Shown here: piece by piece, positions 11,634-26,600 of the stretch | Position numbering within the stretch: the first letter of the stretch is position 1 | How the letters are laid out: the number at the start of each line of letters is the position of its first letter | Assembly: GCA_947568835.1 (NCBI GenBank) | Contig: OX387609.1 | Span: 5,471,660-5,535,659, forward strand | Reading direction: 5' to 3' | DNA: 64,000 nucleotides | From: Protonemura montana | Taxonomy: Eukaryota; Arthropoda; Insecta; Plecoptera; Nemouridae | Position numbers and translations under genes: made by a program | The notes under the pieces: model-generated | Databases searched by the model: none | The model's input: only the letters and a program-made list of their open reading frames with translations | What the model was told of the DNA's origin: nothing

Positions 11634-14600
11634 CTGTGAGCAAAAGCAAGGAAAAGTTTGACACAATGTATTCTATTTAAGCTTGTCATTCTCGCCAATA
11701 CTAGTTTTCTATTATGGACAGTGTTAATTGATAATAGAGGATTGTATAGTCGTCATTTAAAAGTTTATCCTGGGAGGCCTTGATAACTTTATTTAAGCTT
11801 TAATACGTATCTTAAGAAATTAATCCTGGGGTTCACCGTGGGGGTTTTGCATAAATTTTAAATACTTTTTTGTGGCCATGGTAAAAAAAATTTTTTTATT
11901 GATATTTTGAGGGTTGATTTTGAAATTACTGCAATGCTCGATATTTAAACCCTTAAAAGCTATCTGAGTGTGTAAGTGGTTGCGCTTACCGGTCCTGGTC
12001 TCTGAGGGCTCCGCCTCAACTTCCGAAAGCTCGACAATTCGAGCAAAGGTCAATCCACGAATTTCGACCGGTGTCAGGAAAACTTGGTACTCCCGCTCGA
12101 GGGTCTGTTTTATTTCCACCGCGGTCATCGAGTCCATGCCCAGCTCGGCGAGGGTCGTTTGGAAACTCACTTTTTTCAAGTCCGGAATCCCTGTTTGCAG
12201 AAGAAAGAAAGTTTCAAGAAAGATTTTAGCACCTGGAGAGTAGTAATTGTGTTGAATAAGGTTGCGAGTTCATGTTAGTCCGATATAATAATATATGTTT
12301 TTACTTAAATACAATAAATACAACCTACTCTGGTCGATTCCTTAACAAGGAGTTAAGTCATACTTCAAGTTGTAGTAAAACAGAGTTTGTAATCAGGTTT
12401 TATTAGACAATTTAAGGGAATCTAATTAAAGCTGTTGGAGTGGGAACTTACTCAGTTTACTCAGAATACAACTAATTGGTCAAACCACTTGTCCGATCGC
12501 GACGAAACAAAAACAAGGCAACTCATCACACTATAGGCAACAGATTGATGCCGATTATTTTGTCTTATATTTACACGCTTTGTAAAAGAGCCTGTTCAAG
12601 CTGATTTTTCGGTGTTTTTCAAGAGAAAAAATCAGAGTTTTCGTAGCAGCTGTGGATCCAAAATTGATTCAATCTGTTAACACTACCAAACCACACATAC
12701 AAAAAAAAGAGCCAACCATTTTGAAAAGCCTCCCTTATTAGTTGTATCTAGTTTTTTAATGGAATTTCCGGAAAACGTGCACTAAAAGAGACTTTTTTAG
12801 TTGCTGGAACAGTTTTTACTAACCCCAATTGAAGAATAAAAAATTTGATTTTCTTCCCTAGATCCTCCAGAAAAAGAAGATGTAAGCAATACAACCCTGT
12901 CGGATTAAGCAATGGGGCTCTTACCCAGGACACCCGCGACCCAGTTCAGCATGGAGTCTGCCGGCCCACCTGCCAGCTTCTCAGCTACGACCATGCTGGC
13001 CACGACTGGTAGCTTCTGTCGGAGGAATCCATCCAGGGCTGCCAAGCACGAGGAAATGCGTTGCGGGAGAGTGCCTCCTGGAAAAGAAGACAACGTACTT
13101 ATGAGACAGGTTCTTTTTAAGGTACGTTTAATGACAGATAATGACTGTAATATGTTAAGAGTGTTTAGAAAGCCTAAAAAAATATACATTTTTAGTATTT
13201 ATTTCCAAGTGCATTTAGTTACAAAATGAATGCATAATCTTTTATGGCAACCTCACGAACCTATAACGACCTCCTTGTCGTCGTCCCTCATGTCCGCCAC
13301 AAGCCCGACCTGCCCGACGGCGCCCCACTGGACGGCCAGCGCGGGCAAGCCGTCTTGCGCACGCCGCTCGCAAATGCGTTCCATCGTGCTGTTGGCCGCT
13401 CCGTAGCTTGTCTGCCCGGCGTTCCCTCGCCCGCACGACACCGACGAGAACACCACAAAGTGCTCGAGGTGCGGGCAGAGGCGACGCGATGCAATGTCTA
13501 GCAATCGGGTTGCCAGCGCCTTGGGGCCAGCGGCGGTGGCGAAACGTTCGGAAGTTTGGTTTTCAAAGAGCGCGTCTTGGAGGACCTGGTGGCGATAGGT
13601 TTATATTAGGTTCGGTTATGCAATCATAATATGGATCTGTATTGAATGCCTACAGTTCTATCTAAAGACCCAGGGATTGGAAAGACAGTGACAGTCTGTT
13701 GACCTAAAGGAGCCTATGGAGCTAAAGCGACGTTTCTTGACGTTTTACTGGCTAAAACTCTGCTCAAATAACTGTTTGTGGTTCAGCTATGCCCTCTTTT
13801 GTTAGTTTGAATTAGCATTGAACGGTCATTCCCTTAACGTAAAAATCAGGATTGAACACTGTGCTCATATATTTTGGCAAAACATTTATAAAGATGTGAT
13901 TTTTGATAATCTGAAAGTCATTTAATGGTTCTGTTTGAATAAGAAACATTTTAGAAGACATTGCAGTGGTTTTTAGGTCTGCTTATTTACAATGCTGACC
14001 CAGAGTTACGTTAAGAGTAATATTGATTGGCGTTGAAAGAACTGGGGGACAAAAAGATGCATTTGTTCCCCAAATGATTGTAATAGTTTTTATACTTACA
14101 AATAATTTAGTAAAAAATGGAAAACTAGAATTTGGTAATGAAAAATAGTAGGACACTCACGACTGCCAAATTAAAGATGCCCGAGACCGGTCCCATCGCG
14201 TTGGCCGACGTTAGCAGCTCGACTACGCCATCCTCAGTCTGGATGTCTGCGACGGACACGCGAACGTCGACGCCATACGATTGCCACGTGTGAATGCGCG
14301 ACGCCTGGTATCCGTTGCGCAGACCGGCGCGTGATACCAGCACAATCTTTCGGGCACCGCGCAAGACGAGCCAGTCGGCCAACTCCAAGCCAAAACCACC
14401 CAGGCCACCTGGAGAAAAGCAGGAACAAGGGCCTCAACTCAATGCTTGCAATGCTTGCATATTAAACCGGTCTCGGTCTCGGTTTGTGTAAAACACACAA
14501 ACAACAATATTGCATGGGTCTCGGGCTTGGATAGTGTTCGAATCAAGTGGACATCACAATCAACCCGGTCCTATGACCTTAAAATCAAGTTACAATTTTG

Positions 14601-17600
14601 GAGAAAGCTTCATGACAAGACCTTCTCAAGTGCCCTCTCTTTCATAATTCTAACTGGCGGTGAACATACCAACAACGATGTAAGAGCTGCTTGGTTGACA
14701 GAAAAATCTCGGCACGGCCTTCATCAGCATGGGCTTTGGCTTGATGAGCCTCTCTGCTTCCTCGTCTCTGATCTTCAGCAGCACCTTGCCCGTGTGCTTA
14801 CCCGTCCCCATAAACCTAGGCACGACAGAAAATGTTAGTTTGGGGCTGCGAAACTTCACCCTGCCGGGAAAGCATAATAGCATCGTAAAGTCTAATATAT
14901 TATTGATATTCCTATAGTACTACCTACATACCCCCATAATATGGCTTATTTTTTATAAAAAATAAAAAATTCATATTTTTACTCTCTACACCCCACGTAT
15001 GAAACAGCCTATATTAACAAAATTCTTACTTTCTAAACATTCTACATTCTAAACATTTTGGTTTAATTACTATCTACTTTAAGTCGAAACCATGTTTTTG
15101 TTCATACCAGCTTCTTGTACGGCTCTAAAAATACAAATATGCTTATCTTTATCAATTTGAATAATGTTCATACAGATATAACGCAATGTACTTGTCGTCA
15201 GTTCAAAACAAAAAAAAACACAAAACAAAACAATACAACCAAACTACGATCACTTCCATTGCATTTCAAGGAATATTTTTTTTTATTTCAGCGTCAGTTT
15301 TAATTGTTGCTGTAACCGATAGTTTTTATTCTGATAGATTTTGTTCAGTCATACATCCAATTCTTTGACACTAGGTGATATTAATTGAAAACAGAAACAT
15401 CAATACTTAAACAAGTCTTACCTGTAAGCCTGTTCAATCTCTTCGGCAGGAAAAGAGGTTCGAGCCAATGGACGTATGAACCCTTCTTGAAGACCCTTGG
15501 TCATTAGAGTGGCAACTGATTGTTTCAGTTCCGAAGTACCATAGCAAATGTAGTCGAACAAGACTCCGTGGAAACTCACCTCCTTGAGGAAGAGCTCCAT
15601 TCCTGCAAACAAACAACCACTAAGTATTGGTATCACTCATAGCCAATCCACCGCTTTTAAACAATCAAGTGGTTAATGTTTGTCACACTACGAAGAGCAC
15701 CAACATGGATTTGAGACATTCAATCATTAACAAGTGCTGCGTTGCACAGCTTTTGCCCGGTCTTAGCTCATCAATAGAACGTTACTCACCAATCTCGCTG
15801 TTGTTAGCAAGGTCAAACTTCCCGATCTCGAGAAAGCGTCCGCCGACGGCCAAGCATCGTAACGACGCCTGCAACTTTTCCTCGGCCAGCGAGTTGAGCA
15901 CGAGGTCGACGCCGCGGCCGTTCGTCTCCCGCATCACGAGTTGCTCGAATGACGTGTCTCGCGAGTTGCCGATCTGAGCGTCCGTCAGCTGCAAAGAGCA
16001 TAAGGGTCCACGCTTGTTAGCATGGAGGTATTGCACTTTGAGAATGTACTGTGCAGGATAATCTTATTTCTTTTGCTATTGTTAAGTTATTTGTTTATTT
16101 ACATTTGTGCATCTTGTGTAAAACCTGATTTGTTGACTTGTTGGTAAGTCTGTTACGAGTTATTACATGGGGTGTAGTGAGTAATGATAAAATAATTGTA
16201 GTAATTATGAGTAATATTATGAAAAATATGCATTTGAAGAATAAGTGATTTGAGTTTGATTTGCTAAACTCTGTTCAGAAAATTCACAAACTGTTTAGCT
16301 TATGGTTTTGAATGCCAAAAGGCCCACTCACCGATGGAAAGAGCTTCTTGATGAAGGCTCGTTTCTCGGGCGTCCCAACGGTGGTATAGACTTTCAGGCC
16401 TCCGTATAAGGCGAAGTGGATTGCTGCCTGGCCAACGCCCCCCGTGCCAGAGTGGATCAGGATCGACTCACCACGCTGCATTCTGCCTCTCATCTGCATG
16501 GCATAGATCACCTGCAAGGCGGGTAAATCTAATGTCATAGCTCACATTACAAGAAAACCTAGAGGATCTCACGTAAGCAACCTTAATAAAAATTGCTTGC
16601 GTATGCTAAGGAGTTTTGCTGAATACTGTAGAAAATTTTTTTTTTTAGCGGAAGGTAATGAATCTGTAGTGTATTAGTTTATGCTTTTCCATTGTACCCA
16701 TTCTTAATCCATAGTACCTGCTGTAATAATTGACCATTTCTTTTTTAAAGGGTTTTTGGTTTTTCTGGTGTTTCTACTGGGGAGCCGAAACCAGCAAGCG
16801 AAGGATGGACAGGAAGCTAGGCTGAAAAAATATGCAACCGAACTGGAATACGAGCCCGGGACTTCTAAATTGACGGTCGGGTGCTCAACCAACTGAGCTA
16901 TCCGATAACACGTATTACAGCTTTCGCTGGGTGGAATAATGGATTCCCTCAAGAGGGAAGAGGCCGAGGCGACTTGTATCGACGAGTTCTCAGCAACTCT
17001 AGAATAGGATGCTTATTCAATAGCTACATGAACAGAATAATCTGTCCCTTTAATTAATTGTTACAGATTTCGCACTCACAGTACAGTAGACTATAGGGAC
17101 CGTGGCCGCATCTTCGAGTGACCACTCATCCGGGACGTCCCAGAGAAGATCATTGCTTGCCACAGACATGGAGGCTTGCGCGCATGTTATGGTCGTGCCC
17201 ATCACGCGACGCCCATCAGCCCTCCGCCCCGAAAATTCCAGACCTTGGAAGCAGTCCTGCACATAGTCGAGTTGCAGTTGGGAAATGTAGATTAAACATT
17301 TTTTACAAGTATGGAATCAGCTGCCTCTAAAATGTATGGCCATATCTTAATTAATTCTAATGAGTTAGTCAGACAGTGTGTAAAAGCCCAGCTTATCTCA
17401 GGACTATAAAATTCAAATTGAAGGAGCTTACATTATCCTTCAGAGTTTTTGGCATGCTTAAAGTTAGGACTAATTTTTAAGATTAGTTTACTGGCAGTGG
17501 TTCACTTAAAAGAAACCCAGTCTTTAAGGAAAATGGCTTGTATCTTGGGGTACCTATACATGGGCAGATCTTCTGGTATAAAAACTCAGTGGAGAACTCT

Positions 17601-20600
17601 GACTGATGCACAAGCAGGTTAATACAACCTCTTGCCTTTGAGAGAAAATGTTAGGCGACTGCTGCCGGTTTGGTAGCTTTCGGATTATTAACCACGGTTA
17701 TCGAAAATGACTTTACTGAAATCACCAGCAGACTTGTCACTGCACAACGTTTTGAATAGTCAGTAACATGTAAGCGAACTGAATCGTGTTGAAAAAAGCG
17801 AGAGAATCGCTACCCAAAGCGAACTCTAAAGTTATGATTGATTCAATAAACAATTTAAATTTCAAAACTTCACATGTTTAGCCAACCTTATTCAACTTAC
17901 TTTGGACTGTATCGACTACTAGGTGATGGCATGTGTGTACGATGCTGGTATTGCAGCAAAGCGACTGATTCTCTCAGTAAAACATACGAAGTGTTTTGAT
18001 TTGAATACGGGTCCAGTGCTACCTGCTATTATGTTGGCATTGGTGGAAAACAGAAAGAAGACTTCTATTGGTTAGCAAAGTCACTTACATGATACAGACG
18101 CAGTTTGCCGATAACGTCTATTTTGAGCTTCCCGGATGCAATCATCAAGTCCCGGAAGTTGAGTGCCGAGTAGTAGATGTGCACAAGCTCATCGCCTGGA
18201 GGCAGTTGCATTCTGAAACGAAGCAAGTTACCAAAGTTGGTAAAACGACAAAAATCTACCAATTCATTTTGGCGTCGGAAACGATACTGTGGTTGCTCTG
18301 ATAGGACATAAGCATCAAGGACAAAATCAAGTTTTATAATTTCGTATGGTTCTTTGCATTCGACTTACCCATTCGGGCTAAGCGATCCTTCGAGCCAGCG
18401 GAAGCTCGACAGGTCTCCACGCATTGTGGTGTTTGCGTACGCGTGCGCGACGCTGATCTCGGTGTTGTTTTCTAGCGGCAAGTGTCTGAAGCTGCCCCAG
18501 CGCCCGTTGGAGTAAACGTTGATCATAAGGTCGAGTGACAGCTGATCGCGGTACAACGGCAAGGCGAGGTCAAATGGTGGAGCGGACTCGTCCAGAATCA
18601 GCACGCATCTGCGCACAAAAACCTAAGTGTGGGTTTTTTTTTAAGAAACAAGTAAAATATTGCCTAAATAAAGCCAAATGGAGTCAATATTTTGATGTTT
18701 CTTATTACGTTCAACATACTTTAAGGCCACCAGGAGCCTAGCCGTAGCTTGTATGGTAACAATGTTAATTTGACCTTTTTTAGGTATATTTTCCTGGCTA
18801 GTGGCTGAACCATATGAGCTAAAATAAATTGGGAACATTCCTGGGACTATTCTCTATAAATGTGAATGAGATTTTTTCAAAATATATATATTTTTTTTTA
18901 TTTCAATTTTTCCATTTTTCAAGAAAAAACCAAAAATATGTGGCTTAAAAAATTCAAACTAACCAGAATCCCCCCCCCCCCCCCCCCCAAACCTTTATGT
19001 TGAAACGCAAGTCTACTATCTATGAACAAGCTGTAAAATTTTCAAACTGATCCATAGAGTAAGTCCCGAGATAATGTTCCTCAAATTAAAAAACGTCGAA
19101 CTGAAATAACGCGATAGTAAGCGGTGCTGTGTTTTTTCCTCATATGGGTTTTGAGCAGAATACAGTCACACACGGATGAACCAAATAATTTTTGTGGACA
19201 CAATAAGCACTATATTCGATCCGTGGTTAGTTATTAACAATACTAAGATATTAAAATAATTTTAAATTTAAAAAAAAATGACAAAATTTTCTAATTCTAG
19301 CCTCCGGGTGGCCGTTAAAGCGTCGTTAAGTTTCGTTAAAGCTTTTTTTTTTAATTTTAGGTGCGCGGAAGTAGGTGTTAGGAATTTTGTCAACCTAGCT
19401 TTTAGAATTACAATGAGATAGGTACTAAATTTACATCTTCAAAAATTCCAATATAATCAATGGACTTCATAACTTTAGTGGGATAGCATTTTTTTCATAT
19501 GTCATAAGGTATATTTTAGTACCAACTGAAGTTGAGTAAGGTTAATATGCACCACTGTAAGTATTATAAGTATCTACCTAGCGTTGACGCCCGAGTGTTC
19601 TTTGTTCAGGCAGTTGAAGGCCCCCAGGAGGCCGCTGAGCGGTTCATTCTGCGCAAACAGAACGACTCTTGCGCCCTTTTTGCAGTTGCGCAGAGCTTCC
19701 TGCGTCTGCGCAATCCACTCTCCACTTTCTTCGCTCACGCGGACGCTGGTGTGAGTCGATGGTGGACAACGCTGAAAACGAAGAGAGCTTTGATTTTTTT
19801 TTTTTGTAAAAGGCAGATTAAAAAAAAAAGTATTACTGAAAATAAAGTTTGAATTTAATTACAGTCTCAGGCATCTTTTTTCTTCTACAAAAAATTAAGT
19901 TTCGACATCGATCAAAGTCACAAAATAAGGTTAAGAGCTTGGCACTTGGTTGCAATAAGTAAGAACAATTTAATACTTAAAAATCAAAAGAAAAATATGT
20001 AAAGCGGTTTAGTTCTTCAAAAAGCCGTACCTTACGTAGCAGCATGATTTTCTCGTCGCCAACGTGGTACTCGCTTAGCACTTGGAACTCCGAGTCTGGC
20101 TCAAGCTGCGTTCCCGGCAACTCCCTGGTGACAATGTGTAGGGTTGCCACTACTGATTAACGGAACACTAGTTTCGTTACAAAAGAGCTACGATTGTGTC
20201 ATCACAGTTCGTTTTCCTAGCATCAATCACAAATCGTTAGATTGTTTATGCAGGTGCAATGAATGAGAATGTGGTACCTCATCTTTGGCCTGGATTTGAA
20301 ACATAGGTATTCTAATTAATTTCCATTAATAAGTAGTTCATTCAATGTTGAACCATGAAGTACCACCGTTGGTTTAAGTATAAGTAATCTTTTTAAGGGT
20401 GATGATGTCCTTTAGAGTTAAATATTATTTCTTCTCGAGGGCCTCTGCACTAGGACAAACCTCTCCAGAAATTCACCTCTTCTCCTTTTCTGCAGGTATA
20501 TACACAACTTAAGAAAGAGTTCAGACAGAACCTGCCACCATACCTTGCCAAAATGAATCCATCTGCCACCAGAGCAGTCAGCGAGTCACTAAGCACTTTG

Positions 20601-23600
20601 GGTCGGCCAAGAACCCGTGACGCCAACACGAAAGTGCAGGATTCCTGCATTTCGAGCGGGCCGTTTACTAGGCTGACCCGTGGGACAAGGCTAGCTTCCA
20701 GAAAGACTTCGTCGGCAGGTGAGAGGAGCACGATATCGGCCTGTGGGTGATAAGAACCATGATGCTTATCTTTTACATTGCTAAATTCTACCTTGAACAT
20801 GAACATAAAACTAAACATTAAATAATTAAGTTATAATACTTGCAAGCGAAGGAAAATTATTCGTTCGATTATCATTTTTCATTTATCTCACTCTTTTATT
20901 GTCTGATTTTAATGTGAAAATCAAAAACAACCACGATTATTTTCGCACCAAGGCGAAGTATACACTTTCATAAAATTTACTTTGGTTAAAAATTTCACAA
21001 AATGTTAGCCAAAATGTTCCTTTTTTTCAATCCATGTTACATCTTTTGTAAGGCTTGACAGTCAACTGCAGTGGCAGCTTGTGCTATTGGTCTGCTGAGC
21101 TACAACCCCACCTCTAGATTTCGGCCAAGGGATGTTTTTTTTAATCAGCTTAAAAATATCGTAAGCAGCAACAAAATCGCTATGAAATTATCCAGAAAGA
21201 AGTGTATTTTCATTCAAATGTGACGCGGCAATCCACTGGACACTGACTACAGTCTAGTATCAATGCGCTGAGCTGCGATCGCCGCAGCTCAGCGAGGCTC
21301 GGTTCCAGCGCTCTGCCGCGCACCGTCCCCTGGCCGACGTATAACGGTCTCTTTAGACTGTGCTTGCCGCAGCTCAGGCCGTTCGCAATCTCAGCGAGCA
21401 CATGCGACGAACGATATGGCTACGCGGTAGCTCAACAATCAGACCATAATTTAACATCTTAGATCTGGAAACCAATCAGTTCCTGTGTGTATGAAGATCT
21501 AAAACGAATGGTAATTGGTAATTATGAGTAATGACAACCATCAAGAGACATGAAAAAAACAAAATACACGAAAAAAGAGCACAGCCTTGGCAAAGGGTCA
21601 CGAGCCGCCACTGGTCAACTGCTTTCTGAATTCAGCTACCGCTTTAATCTAGGTATTGATAGGGCTTTAGGGCTGAAGGCATTTCACAAAAAGCCAAAAG
21701 TAGTAATTAAAAATATCGATATACATATATCAGATCCCCACTGATTTTACTTTTGGTTGTCAAACTACATCAAGTGCACCTGCAAGAGAGGAAGGTCCGC
21801 CAGCAGTGAGGCAACGATCGGTGCCAACGGTTCGCCCTGGTGCTCGGAGTCCAGAAGCTCCACGACCTTGACATCGTTGCCACCGCCAACGCGGTTCTCC
21901 AGACCGATGTGTATGCACGTTCGTAAGGCTGAAGCCAGCGGCAGCCGAAAGTGATCTTCAGCTTCTGTCCGGGTAAAACAGTTTGGTTTTGTGCAAACTA
22001 AATAGCTTTATTGGAGAGTGAATAAAAAATGTTGTTTAGGGCTCATTAATAAATTATAAGTTAACGAGGTTTTAAACAAATCAGAGCGAAGATTTCTCGC
22101 ATGAAAATTATATAAAAGTACTGATGGGAAGAGTTTTGATGAGCGTGGCAAGCAAAGTGGGTGAAGCAAAATCTCCAATTTCACTTAATTTTTTTCGCAG
22201 TTTTTTAGCACTCAAATGCCTGTTCTGATTGAAACAAAATTTTTAGAGCATACTTTCGTGTTCTTAACTTATACTCTTTTTTTTTGGCCGAATTAGTCTA
22301 ATTGTTTTGAAACTATTGAATATTTACGAAACTATTATTACTTTTTACGCTGCTACTACAGTAGGTACTACTGCCCGTTTGGGCATCAATATTTGAGAGA
22401 ATAGTAGTGTTTCTTATAAGAATATGTTAGTTTTGTTTTTAAAGTATGCATTGTGTCTGGTAGCAGAAAAAAAAAGCATCACTAAACTCACTGATTTTGT
22501 ATGGCAGGAACTGGTAAGACTCTAGCACGGGTTCTGCGTTGTGCTTCTTCAGGGCGATGGTGGAAGCGGTCAGTCCTAGGATCTCGATTCCCCCGGATCG
22601 AATCAGTCCAGCTTCCTTGATGACCTCAATGTCCAGGACTACAGACAGACGAAAACATTGCTTAAGTAACCACAAACTGGCTGCAAATGTTGTCAGCACT
22701 TTAAAAAATGTCTGTTAATTTTCCTATGTATTTTATATGCCGCATTCTATTACAATGTACAATTTGTTCACGGAATACAGAAATTATTATTGTTCTTATT
22801 ATTATTATGCTAAAATCAAATGTCAAACAAGAGCTTAAGAATTACCATATTTAAACATAAATATACCTATTTATAAGGTAAAGTACAAATACTTTTTTTT
22901 CTAAAAGTATTTGTCCTATATTCTTGGCTATATAAGTTAACTGTATTATATCACAATTTAAAAAATATGCTTGTAGACTCTAATCGTGAGAGGGAGCCGT
23001 TTTGTCACCTTGCACGGAAGGTTTTCAGAAAATTTAGTATTACAAGATTTGTTTATGTGTTTTTGTCTGCATGTTGACTATTTACTTTGGAACTATTTAT
23101 TCAGTACTTCCCTGTAATGGATTGCTCATCGATTATCAGAAAAGTAAAAATGTCAACTCACTTGGATCAGTCTCTCCATGTAGCTCCTCCAAGGCGTTGA
23201 CAATACGCAAATGTTTGGATGAGTCTATCGTCAGCCGCGCGATGCCCGTTGGCACGAAGAGGCCGCGCGAGTCGCAGTGCAAGATGTGCATCTGCAGCAT
23301 GTTGTCCATGAACGCGACCCAATTGTCGTCTGCCCAACGGATCTTGCCTCGGCAACCTGTCAAAAGGCATGGTCCGTGTTAGCTCGTTAGATTATAATTA
23401 TCAAAGCTACTGTCTCTTTAATGGAAAGATATGAAGATTAGGAAAGTAACAAAAAAATGTACACCCGAAGTTAAACGAGTCTCATGTGCAATCTCATGTG
23501 TGCGTTTGAGTTTGCAGTGAAAAAATCTCTAAAATCAGTAGTAAGTATACAATATATTTCCTGGAATAGCAATCGACTTACTACCAATGTCTGCAGAGAC

Positions 23601-26600
23601 GAGACCTTTGAACAGACCGCTGTAGTTGTAACCTCGAAGACGCAGCTCCTTGTAGATGTCTTTAGCACTCATGGTAATTTTGCCGTCTTGGGCGGTTTGC
23701 GAAGATTCTGGCAGCAAGACATCCAGCGCTTTCAGCTGCGTTGTGGTGCCAAAGTAAACACGCCCCGTCACAACTTTCGTGTCGCCTTCCACCACCTCGA
23801 ACTTGCCGCTAGACTTGTGGATGCTCACAAGCAGCTCCATGTTGTCTGAAAAGACAAATTAATAGGTTATGGTGTAATGGGCTATTATTAAAAACAAGTT
23901 TAATTTAGTTGTTGGACGTCTGATTGGAGATGTCAGACCAATGACAGGCTTACATATATATATATATTTTTTTTAATAAATCAGCGTGATTCCTTAACTA
24001 AATAGTTTCTCATGTGGGTATTTTGATTGACCAAACAATAGACAGTTATAAATAAGCGATCCTTCACCGACGAACAGATTGATAATCTTGCAGTTGCTAT
24101 GAAAAATGCATGTTGGGATACTATGTAAATTTTTAATGCAATATTTTATGAACTCTTACAATAAAATCATACAAATTGAATCAAAAATCGAAACATGCAA
24201 ACAACTGGTCCCCCCCTCTGCCGCTTCAAAAACTATCCGACGAAGTATCACGATCTAAAGCAACCACAAGCCAACCTTATGGGACTTATAGACTTATCCT
24301 CGAAAGCAAAAGATTGTCGAACATAAAGACTACAAAAAAAATCAGATTATAAATCTAATTCAGCCTGGAATGTGGTAAATAAAAATATTGATTTGTTCCA
24401 TCCCGTAACAATAACATCATACTTTATCATGACAATAAACTAGTCTCTTCGCCTACCAAAATCGCAAACATTTAAATTTTTTTATGTAGGAAATAACATT
24501 ATGAATTCCACGGACATTGCCAAAAAACTTCTATAGTACCTACACCCAAAGATACGCCAAAATGGAATAGATTCACAAAAACGTTTTTATTATCACCCCT
24601 GAGTACAAAAGATTTTCTAAACATCATTGACAAAGTGACACACAAAAGAATCTGCCAGTATTGACAGTCTCCCTAGCCATGTTCTGAAACATGTCGGTAT
24701 TTATTCGGCTGAACCCTTTATTTACATTATTACTTTTTGGTTTTTGACGGGCGTTTTTCCAGATGCATTAAAAAATGTGGTTATTACACCACTTCATAAA
24801 AAGGATGTAGGGAGTCAGTGGAAAGTTACAGGTCCCTAGCACTGCTATCGATTTTTTCTAAAATTATCTAAAGGGCATTTCTTAACAAATTAATACTAAC
24901 ATGGTTTCAGAAAGGAACTCCCGACAACAACGGCAATGTTAAACTTCATGAACTACTTGACTCAATCACTTGATAATCGAAAATCGAAAATCGAAAATCA
25001 AAAATCGGAAATCAACTTTTGGAGTATTTTATGATTTTACTAAAGCATTCGACATGATTCCCCATGAGCCATTATAAACTAAACTATCCCAATATGGAAT
25101 TACTGGAATTGCTAACCTTTGGATCAAATAGTATCTATCTGAAAGAAAACAAGTAACCAAATTGAGCGATCTCGACGGTTTGACATATCATTCTGATGAA
25201 GTGATAACAAACATCGGAGCTTTAATTGCTCAACTCATGTTTATTTTATTTACTAATGACATGTCAAATAATATTCAGCGTGGAAATTTAACACTATTTT
25301 CAGATGACACGACCTATCTAATTCAAAATCATCTAAACAACGACAGCCTCAATTCAAACTCTATTGAAATCAATAATTCTGTTATTAGTACTGCAGCTTG
25401 GGCTTATAAGCACAAATTGGTGCTAAATAATTCAAAGACGGTATTATTACAGTTTTATCCTTATAAAAAAACTCTGCTTTCATTCCTCTCCACTGATTTA
25501 TCTAAATTGGCAAAAGTCTCATATCGCAAAACTCTACTAAATTCCTTGGAATAACCATTGGAGACACCCTCAAATGGAATATACATATTAATAATGTGTG
25601 AAAAAATGGCTTCAGGATGCTACTTAGTCAAGAGAATAAGACTTTTCTGTAACCTTGACACTGCAAAATTAGTTTTTCATTCTTATATTCACTCAAGGAT
25701 CACTGAAGGAATTCTTTTACGAGAAGTCGATCATTCTTACCCTTCGTTGGTACCGTTGTTGCTCTATGGAAGCGCACGTCCTCGAAGATTACGTTGCCTT
25801 CCCCATTGGAATTGGCAATCAGACACTCCCAAGCCAGAACCTTAAAAAAAAACACATATTGAAAGCTTAAAATCAAGATAAATGCTAATAAGAATAAGAC
25901 AGCTATCAGAATAACTACAGTCGGAAAATTGGGAAAACGACCCAAAAAAATTTGATTCTTAATATTGTCAGGAAATTCTGATAGTAGAAGCCAATCTGAT
26001 TTTCCAGTGAATGCTTTTATCATTCAGATTAAACGGCCACTGTTTCTTAGGAAAATATAAATCTTTTTGTAATTCAACTAATCCAATTTTCAGCTAAATA
26101 CGAGCATGTCTAATTACATCAAAGATTATGCAGATAATGTTGCAACTTACCAGGTAGCCCGTTGCCGGAAAGAGGTTTCTGCCGTCGATTACGTGCCCCG
26201 TGTAGAACTCATGTGCATTCTTATCGACGTTGATGACGTAGGTTGTCTCTTGTGATTTCAACAGTTTGTTCTGGTAGAAGACTTTAAGTTAGCTTTAGCA
26301 GTATTGTTAAATTGAAATTCTCCAGTGTCATGAACAATTTGTAAAGTCTGTCAAGATGTATGCACAAATAAGTTTTCTGAAACCAACAATAGTGCTCAAA
26401 TAGGGGGGGGGGGGTGGAGGTTGAAAGGATGACATGCTAATGGAAGAAGCATGGTTGCAGAAGAACCGTGTCCAGTGCTACATGCCAGTTCTAGATTGCG
26501 TGACATGATCAAAACAGAGGCAGGTCTTACTTCGATACTGGGGTGATGTCAGTTCGGTACAGTACGGAACTGCATTGTTCACCGAAGGGGCAGATTGAGT

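Larger units (their letters stand above)
14670..18212 (-). other. Enoyl reductase domain of FAS paralogue 2
   Basis: Exons 18089-18212 to 14670-14815. The NADPH motif [11 protein letters not shown] is at residues 1504-1514. [15 protein letters not shown] and [17 protein letters not shown] are typical of animal FAS. The domain appears intact. Confidence 0.92.
18369..21964 (-). other. Pseudo-methyltransferase and structural pseudo-KR region of FAS paralogue 2
   Basis: Exons 21780-21964, 20544-20740, 20031-20124, 19578-19771 and 18369-18608. The region has little similarity to active methyltransferases, and no SAM-binding glycine motif is visible. From the DH Asp to the ER nucleotide motif there are about 526 residues, against roughly 640 in vertebrate FAS, so the pseudo-ME fold is cut down. 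[20 protein letters not shown] and RGDLSSFRW mark the pseudo-KR/ER junction. Confidence 0.75.

Noticed and set aside
16851..16916. A functional tRNA gene on the - strand
   Set aside because: The anticodon arm and acceptor pairing are poor, and the block continues into a SINE body shared with 50512.
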